From positions 372,001 through 436,000 of the forward strand of contig BAAHQB010000123.1 in the NCBI GenBank assembly GCA_054601695.1: 64,000 nucleotides of DNA, given 5' to 3'. Position numbers and translations under genes: made by a program. Shown piece by piece: positions 1-64,000 of the stretch. The notes beneath the pieces are model-generated. The model was not told the origin of the DNA, did no database searches, and saw nothing but the letters and a program-made list of their open reading frames with translations. Numbering within the stretch: position 1 is the stretch's first letter; the number at the start of each line of letters is the position of its first letter. This DNA is from Amorphochlora amoebiformis (Eukaryota; Cercozoa; Chlorarachniophyceae).

Positions 1-65
<65 letters not shown>

Positions 66-117
66 TATATATATTCACATATATATATACATATATATAC
101 ACATATACATACACATA

Positions 118-148
<31 letters not shown>

Positions 149-293
149 TTACATATATGTATGATTATTGAAAATAACGTAAATGTGCATATTGATACAT
201 CAACATAAATAGACACTACATGCAATGCATTTGCATAATTACGTATATATATTTTCTGGTGTGCATGTGTATGTATTCCAACAAATCGCAAGG
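1..293. repeat. TG/TA microsatellite and unassigned sequence downstream of the WW gene
   Basis: Positions 1-180 are (TG)n then (TA)n simple repeat. Positions 181-293 are unique AT-rich sequence with no recognisable exon. It probably contains the 3' untranslated end of the WW-domain gene, which runs on the minus strand. Confidence 0.8.
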
Positions 294-28252
<27,959 letters not shown>

Positions 28253-28405
28253 TGCGCTTGACCTCTAATCTAATCAAAACGCGGGAGACCCTTGACAACG
28301 TCACGCAAATTTGTCACGTGTCAGGAGTGAGTGACCAGCAAATTGTCACGCAGAATGGTCACATGTCCGGAATGAGGCAAACTGTCTCCAGCACGTGATC
28401 TGGCA
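28253..28405. promoter_or_regulatory. Divergent promoter between WDR6 and the J-domain gene
   Basis: Only 153 bp separate the two start codons. The gap carries a direct repeat with a 45-bp period: copy 1 at 28300-28331 and copy 2 at 28345-28376, each with GTCACGCA, then GTCAC(G/A)TGTC, then GGA(G/A)TGAG. Copy 1 contains CACGTG (28315-28320), and a second CACGTG lies at 28392-28397. Copy 2 has CACATG at the matching place. No TATA box was seen. The spacing implies shared control; the E-box reading is inference. Confidence 0.65.
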
Positions 28406-28766
28406 ATGGACGTGCACACTGCGAGGTTCACCCGATGCGAGCGGGAAATGCTATTCGCTCGGGCTGATATTATTCATTTCTTTCGATTGTTGATTTCAGG
28501 CGTGTTCTTGGGGTCGAAATCGGCGCGACGGAGGAGGAGATTCGGAAGGCGTATCGGAGGCAGGCGCTAAAGCACCATCCTGACAAGAGTATTTTCCTGC
28601 TTTCCTTCCCTCCTTGTGATTAGTTGTTCTTTCCGCTTTCTGGTTAAATTTGAGACTTTTTTGGCCATTTGGGGGGTGCTCTAAAGGTTTTCTAGGGGGT
28701 GAGCCTATCGATGATTCTAAATGTGTGAGTCTATGGATGGGCCTAAATTATTAGAAATACGCATAT

Positions 28767-28834
<68 letters not shown>

Positions 28835-28859
28835 ATATATATAATATATGCATGCATTT

Positions 28860-28898
<39 letters not shown>

Positions 28899-29144
28899 AT
28901 ATATGTAAACATTTACACACATAAACATACATGCGCACGTATACACACATAGGACACTTGAATATACGATAGATCCAGGAGATGACATGGCCAGGGAGAG
29001 GTTTGTGCGCGTGTCTGAAGCGTACCAAGTCTTATCGAAGGATCCGGTCGACTTCAAGGAGCTGTCCGAAATGTTCAGTGAACTCTTTGGCGACGTCAAG
29101 GTGTGAGTTATGGACTAAGTCTGAAGTCATGGACTAAGTTTAAC

Positions 29145-29193
<49 letters not shown>

Positions 29194-29205
29194 TATATAT
29201 GTGTA

Positions 29206-29286
<81 letters not shown>

Positions 29287-29321
29287 CATATACATATCTA
29301 TATATATATATATATATATGC

Positions 29322-29406
<85 letters not shown>

Positions 29407-29407
29407 G

Positions 29408-29480
<73 letters not shown>

Positions 29481-29498
29481 TATGTGTCTCTAAATATA

Positions 29499-29592
<94 letters not shown>

Positions 29593-29642
29593 TCATATAT
29601 ATACATATATATATATATATGTATGTATGCGTGTGTGTCTCT

Positions 29643-29692
<50 letters not shown>

Positions 29693-29700
29693 CTTTTTTT

Positions 29701-29743
<43 letters not shown>

Positions 29744-29763
29744 ATACATAATATATATATATA

Positions 29764-29845
<82 letters not shown>

Positions 29846-29890
29846 GTATGTATATGTATATGTATATTTACATACATATATATATATATA

Positions 29891-29985
<95 letters not shown>

Positions 29986-29998
29986 GAGAGAGAGATAG

Positions 29999-30094
<96 letters not shown>

Positions 30095-30380
30095 CATATA
30101 TATATATAATATATATACATATATATATATATATATAATATATATATATATAATATACCACACCGCAGGTGGAAGACATAACCAAGGGAATGGAAACTGG
30201 CGTTAAGTTCGTCGGACAGGTGTTTGATGCCCTTTGGCAAAGCATGGCCGACAGTTCTAAGCCCACTGAGGATGGGGAGGGGACCAGAGTGACGGAAACT
30301 CCAGGTATGTTATTGAAATGTGTGAATGTATGCAGGTTTGTTATATGAAATATATGTATTATATGTATACATATAGATAT

Positions 30381-30421
<41 letters not shown>

Positions 30422-30528
30422 ATTATATGTACACATATACATATAGATATATATATATATATATATCTAAATATTTATGTATATGTAAATGTAAAAATAT
30501 ATTGACGTATACATATATATATATATAT

Positions 30529-30581
<53 letters not shown>

Positions 30582-30619
30582 ATACATATACACATACATA
30601 CATATAAATAACTTTTTCT

Positions 30620-30659
<40 letters not shown>

Positions 30660-30931
30660 TTTATATCATAAACTATATTGTATAATAATATACGTACATA
30701 AATACTACATTTACACCTAAAGCCAAAGAAGGAAAGGAATCCGAGAAGAGCAAGCAGAATCTGAATTCAAACCAAGTCGAAGACGATGAGGACCTCAGCC
30801 AGGTTTTCGCAGCTGGGATAGCAAAACTGAAACAGATGATGAAAGAGAAGGAGAAAGACGTCAAGACAGCGGATGCCCCGAAAAAGCTTAGTGACCCTGC
30901 AGTAGTAGATGACAGCGGTCTCCTTGATTGA
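28406..30931 (+). CDS. Small J-domain (DnaJ/HSP40) protein
   Basis: Five exons: 28406-28425, 28500-28588, 28973-29100, 30169-30304, 30723-30931; 193 codons plus stop, all phases agree. The J domain occupies residues about 8-60: [19 protein letters not shown], then the HPD motif in KHHPDKNPGDD, then [13 protein letters not shown], split across exons 2 and 3 inside DKN. J domains stimulate the ATPase of an Hsp70 through HPD. The rest, about 130 residues, is charged, with a Lys/Glu-rich helix near [14 protein letters not shown]; there is no zinc-finger or transmembrane segment. The substrate specificity is unknown. The first exon is only 20 nt (MDVHTA plus two bases) and is chosen because its phase fits and it faces WDR6; a different first exon is possible. 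Intron 3 (29101-30168) is almost all (TA)n. Confidence 0.85.
29101..30168 (+). repeat. (TA)n intron 3 of the J-domain gene
   Basis: About 1 kb of TA repeat with brief TATG and AGAGAG interruptions, between a GTGTGA donor and an ACACCGCAG acceptor. Confidence 0.95.
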
Positions 30932-31385
30932 GTTCATGCTGCAAGTTGACATGAGTCTATGTTACGAGATATTTATTTATATATACACTAGATATATGTA
31001 AAGTCATGGCACAGAGGACTAGAGAACTCGACGCGCGAGTTCTATAGACTAGATATCTAGATATCAATTAAAAAATAATATATACAGTACTTACTACTCG
31101 TTCTAGTCAATGAGTTGAATGATCGATGTGAGATAGTGAATATCATAATCTAGATATTCTAGATAATAGCTAGAGTTGTAACCGTACTGCATGACGGCGA
31201 GAAACTGTAATATAAAAAAGGAGACTTGTGAAGTTGTGTTCAAACAAATTAGCTAGATTAGATAAAATACACTTCAGTCGGAAACTACATATTGTTGCGC
31301 CGGTCACAACCTAAACACTAGAAACATACTACATCATGAGGGTGTATGTTGTGAAACCAGCATCGAACTACTGTGAAGTCGATCA
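30932..31385. other. Convergent intergenic gap between the J-domain gene and HAGH
   Basis: 454 bp of unique AT-rich sequence with several CTAGATAT palindromic words. It presumably holds both 3' untranslated regions. No gene or RNA recognised. Confidence 0.6.
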
Positions 31386-37414
<6,029 letters not shown>

Positions 37415-37569
37415 GGTCGGTGGCCGATGGTCACCAACCGACACGTGTACCGAAATAATCACAAAATAATTTGGGTGATCCATTTGGGTGAAACCGCCTA
37501 ATAAGAAATGAAGATTTTCTCACAAATTTCGGTGTGGAGGCGACACGAAGCGAACGGCCGAGCGACGCC
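37415..37569. promoter_or_regulatory. Divergent promoter between HAGH and the bHLH gene
   Basis: 155 bp between opposite start codons. It contains ACACGTGT (CACGTG at 37442-37447) and a direct repeat of TTTGGGTGA near 37470 and 37483. No TATA box seen. Co-regulation or autoregulation by the adjacent bHLH-zip protein is inference. Confidence 0.6.
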
Positions 37570-38846
37570 ATGCAGGGAATGCCTCTCGCGCAAATCGTGG
37601 GCCCATTCGGGGGGAAAATCGAATGGGCGATTCCCATTGGTGTCGGGGGTGGGCAAACAAAAGATTCAATCTCGTTCAAGGATACTGTCAGTTTTTGGGA
37701 GACATTTCAGTGCCTAGGTGATGGAACGGGGAAATCTCTGGGGGAAGGCGTAGGCCCGCTCTCACAGGCAGCCACGTTCGAGCAAATTTTAGCAAATTGG
37801 GAATTTCGGGGCAAGGCGGGAAAAAACACGACCCTCGAGGATGTTGTAAACTACGCGGTCAGTCGATGGAGAAAGCAACCCAAAAACCGCAAGATGAAAA
37901 AGAAATCCAGAGGGTATATGCTTCAATCTAGTCAACAGGGCGATAGCCCGTATAAAATTAACTCGGAAGTGGAACTGACTATTTTATTTCTATGCTCAGG
38001 AAAGCTCAGCCATATCCGAGCAGTAAAACCCTTCGCGAGAAGATGAAGAAGAACCGTCGTGAGAAGGCCAATCGCCAGAAAGTCAACGAAAAGTTCGAAG
38101 CTCTCGGACAAGTGGTATATTTCTTCACCTGTAGTTGTGTTGGATTGATTCTAAGCGTAATTAATTGTTGTCAGGTAAGACAAGACACCGACTCAAAAAT
38201 GGAGAAGAGTTCTCTGCTGTCGGAGGCCATACGTGTGATAGAAGCTCTCCGTTTGGAGAACAAGAAGCTAGAGAAGGAGAAGGCAGATCTTCACAGTCGC
38301 TGCCAGAGCGTGTCCCGCTGCCTCTCCGCTGGACTCGCGGCCGCCGCAGCCGAGGAGGCCCATAAGAGACATCGCCGAATCGTAGACGATCTGCCAAAGC
38401 GTCCTTCAACTAGCATGGAGGATGGACGAATTCCAAGCCCTCCGATGCTTCCATCTTTTGAAACTTCGGGCCCGTCCCACCTAGTAGTAGACCAGAAAAA
38501 CTTCTCCATTCCACCTCCACCTCAAGTCCCCATACCAAATATCAGCACGATCCACTCACAACCTCGACGTCACTCTCGGCGCCAATCGGATGCTCTTCGA
38601 CAAATGATCTTATCGCAGCGCCGAAACCTTGGAAATGATGCCAAGAACGCTGGCGCCTTCTTTGGGGAGTTTTACCTGGATGTCGACAACAAAAGGAAAG
38701 CCGCAGAAGCCTGCCCAATGGAGGATATCGATTTCACCTTCAAGCCAATGTTCGACAACGTGCTCTCCCAACTACCCAAACCTGATAGTTTCGACGAACT
38801 TGTTCGACCGTCGATTGCCAAGGAGATGTGTTTCGACAGCCGGTAA
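37570..38846 (+). CDS. bHLH-leucine-zipper transcription factor
   Basis: Three exons, 37570-37913, 38000-38114 and 38175-38846, giving 376 residues. The basic region and helix 1 are TLREKMKKNRREKANRQKVN then EKFEALGQ; helix 2 is KMEKSSLLSEAIRVIEALR, running into ENKKLEKEKADLHSR, a short leucine-zipper-like coiled coil. The Glu and following Arg of the basic region are those that read CANNTG sites. Spacing and the KMEKSSLLSEA string resemble the plant ILR3-like class. The C-terminal half is Pro- and Ser-rich (IPPPPQVPIP) with no other domain recognised. The N-terminal 115 residues are of unknown type and end in a Lys/Arg cluster. The start is the first ATG in frame; two further in-frame codons lie upstream but no ATG. 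The 60-nt second intron is a multiple of three and has no stop, so retention would insert 20 hydrophobic residues in the HLH loop. Confidence 0.82.
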
Positions 38847-56974
<18,128 letters not shown>

Positions 56975-57757
56975 CTTCAAGCCGGGATCCAGGGCCGATA
57001 TTTTAGAAATTAATATATTGAAGCTTGATATGCCATGTATTACATTATGTGATATGCATATATCGTATACCTTTATCTACATATTAAATAATGTTATCAT
57101 CCAAGTGGTACGTCTCCAAAATAAATGTAGTACATATCTGTTACGTCACGGTATACCACACGTGACGTTTCTAATTGAACACTTCCTTCAGACGGGTCAC
57201 GCATCGTGACCCCACATTCCCAACTGCAATGGTACGCGCGCTGATGGGGCTATTTTTTACAAGGGGAAAAAAAGATAGAGGAATGGCCACGAAGTTCGAA
57301 TAGGGTACCGGGATCTGTCATAGGATAGCAACGGACGCATCTGCGTAAGGCCTCCATAGAAAAAGCGTCATGGGACTGATTTAGAGTCGTGGAACCGCTT
57401 GACCACGTAACCTTTTCTCGTGGTTCTGCAGGAGTCGTAATACGCAAAGAAGGACTTATCTAGGCGTTTAGGGGTGAGGTATAGACCTGTGTGGGGGGAA
57501 GGAGGTATTTTGTAAGAAAGGCAATGGAGGAAGCCAGGGTAGGGTACACGTGGTTACTGCCAGAAGTCGCCGTTCGGAAATTTCAACTGGGGTGTTTTAA
57601 CGAATTCAGAGCGTATACTCCTGTCTGACACATATCCTGATCTTTTCAGAAGCTTGGTTCAACCCTTCACATACCCTCATATATCCGTATCGTTGTCCTA
57701 GACACTGCGACGAACTAAACATTGCTCCTCTAATTTGCCTTTTTTTGTGCTTTACAG
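56975..57757. promoter_or_regulatory. Upstream region shared by AFG1 and the thaumatin-like gene
   Basis: About 780 bp of unique sequence between divergent genes. Near AFG1 there is ACGTCACGG followed by CACACGTGACGT (CACGTG at 57159-57164), then GGGTCACGCATCGTGACC, which has inverted GTCACG arms. A further CACGTG lies at 57547-57552. No confident exon was found; the first exon of the thaumatin-like gene may be here. Confidence 0.5.
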
Positions 57758-63374
<5,617 letters not shown>

Positions 63375-63502
63375 ATATATCGAACTATATATTATATCTA
63401 TATATATGTATATATATATATATATACATATATATAGACACATATATATATACATATTTACATATTTGTAGATATCATATACATATATATATATATATAT
63501 AT

Positions 63503-63912
63503 TGTTAAAGCAACGATATAAATAGTATGAGGGACGCAGCTCGAAGAGTAGATATCGATAGCGTGTTGAAGTATAGCTGTACGTATACTACAGATAGCTG
63601 GAGATCGCTGGAGATCCCGGAGATTGCTCGGAGATTACCTTGCCGGTTGTACCGGGTAGTATCGGGTAGTATTGGGTAGTACCTGGGTAGTACCCGGTAG
63701 TACCGGGCTTCCAGATATACTGTGATACAACGTGACGTCACTCCATGTTACGCTTCTAGTAGAACTTTCCCGAGATTCCGGTGTGTTCGAGAAGTTAGAA
63801 CGTTCCTAGAGATTTCCTGAATAAACTTCTTGAGAATTCCCCTTCATCATTGACATAAATTCAAACGGAGTTGAATCGAACTCTGGACTTTCATCTACTA
63901 TGCCACTGCGCT

Positions 63913-63916
<4 letters not shown>
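63503..63916. mobile_element. Putative 414-bp element, TGTTA...TAACA (solo-LTR-like, with tRNA-promoter-like boxes)
   Basis: A unique block inserted in (TA)n begins TGTTA and ends TAACA, the terminal pattern of many LTRs. Plus strand: TATAAATA at 63517-63524 and AATAAA at 63820-63825. On the minus strand its end reads TAGCGCAGTGG (63913-63903, A-box-like) and GTTCGATTC (63881-63873, B-box-like), with spacing too short for an intact tRNA. Internal GGAGAT and GGTAGTA(C/T) repeats occupy 63595-63705. Target duplication cannot be judged in TA repeat. Either a solo LTR or a tRNA-headed SINE-like element would fit. Confidence 0.5.

Positions 63917-64000
<84 letters not shown>
63917..64000. repeat. 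(TA)n microsatellite at the window edge
   Basis: Pure TA dinucleotide repeat running out of the window. Confidence 0.97.

Noticed and set aside
37508-37720. Alternative upstream ATG frame before the bHLH gene (ATG at 37508)
   Set aside because: It ends at a stop near 37717 and cannot reach the bHLH exons in phase; the frame starting at ATG 37570 joins in phase.
63860-63916. Possible tRNA gene on the minus strand
   Set aside because: A-box- and B-box-like motifs are present but only about 32 bases apart, with no acceptor stem or anticodon arm; treated as part of the mobile element.

Overview
The window is nuclear DNA of a eukaryote whose genes are interrupted by very many introns. Most of those introns, and the gaps between genes, are long (TA)n microsatellite mixed with (TG)n, (CT/GA)n and one (CG)n block. 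Almost every long reading frame made of alternating Ile/Tyr, Ala/Arg, Ser/Leu or Glu/Arg is repeat translated by chance. The real genes appear only when short islands of balanced composition are joined at GT...AG borders with matching phase. Done by hand, this gives seven genes. Degenerate TTAGGG/CCCTAA arrays inside introns suggest a TTAGGG-type telomere. The organism cannot be named from sequence alone; a unicellular eukaryote (a holozoan protist or an alga, for example) would fit.

Layout. 294-9047 (-): a probably secreted protein with a signal peptide, an internally repeated beta-rich region and four C-terminal WW domains. 11131-28252 (-): a 28-exon WDR6 (Trm734-type tRNA 2'-O-methylation cofactor), 1280 codons, complete. 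28406-30931 (+): a five-exon J-domain protein that shares a 153-bp divergent promoter with WDR6. 31386-37414 (-): glyoxalase II (HAGH), 13 exons, complete. 37570-38846 (+): a bHLH-leucine-zipper transcription factor, divergent from HAGH across 155 bp. 39965-56974 (-): a mitochondrial AFG1-type AAA ATPase, 25 exons, whose reading frame continues into a C-terminal EF-hand. 57758-63374 (+): a membrane-anchored protein with a Pro-rich stalk, an EGF-like domain and the N-terminal half of a thaumatin-like domain; its 3' end is missing or lies beyond the window. A 414-bp TGTTA...TAACA element follows at 63503-63916.

The genes are ordinary housekeeping or signalling functions (tRNA modification, protein folding, methylglyoxal detoxification, mitochondrial quality control) and do not form one pathway. 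Two divergent promoters and two gene-upstream regions carry CACGTG boxes, the class of site bound by bHLH-zip proteins like the one encoded here.

The most unusual signal is a recurring structure: fragments of exon edges together with their splice site (an acceptor plus the first exon bases, or the last exon bases plus a donor, once a whole exon) are copied one to about fourteen times into the neighbouring TA-rich intron. It occurs at least eight times in HAGH, AFG1 and the thaumatin-like gene. Several copies still encode the same amino acids. It looks like a microsatellite-associated process that seeds decoy or alternative splice sites. Many true acceptors are also formed by the (TA)n tract itself, ending TATATAG, with little or no pyrimidine tract.

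All gene models are hand-spliced from phase agreement and family resemblance. No alignment, gene finder or RNA data were available.
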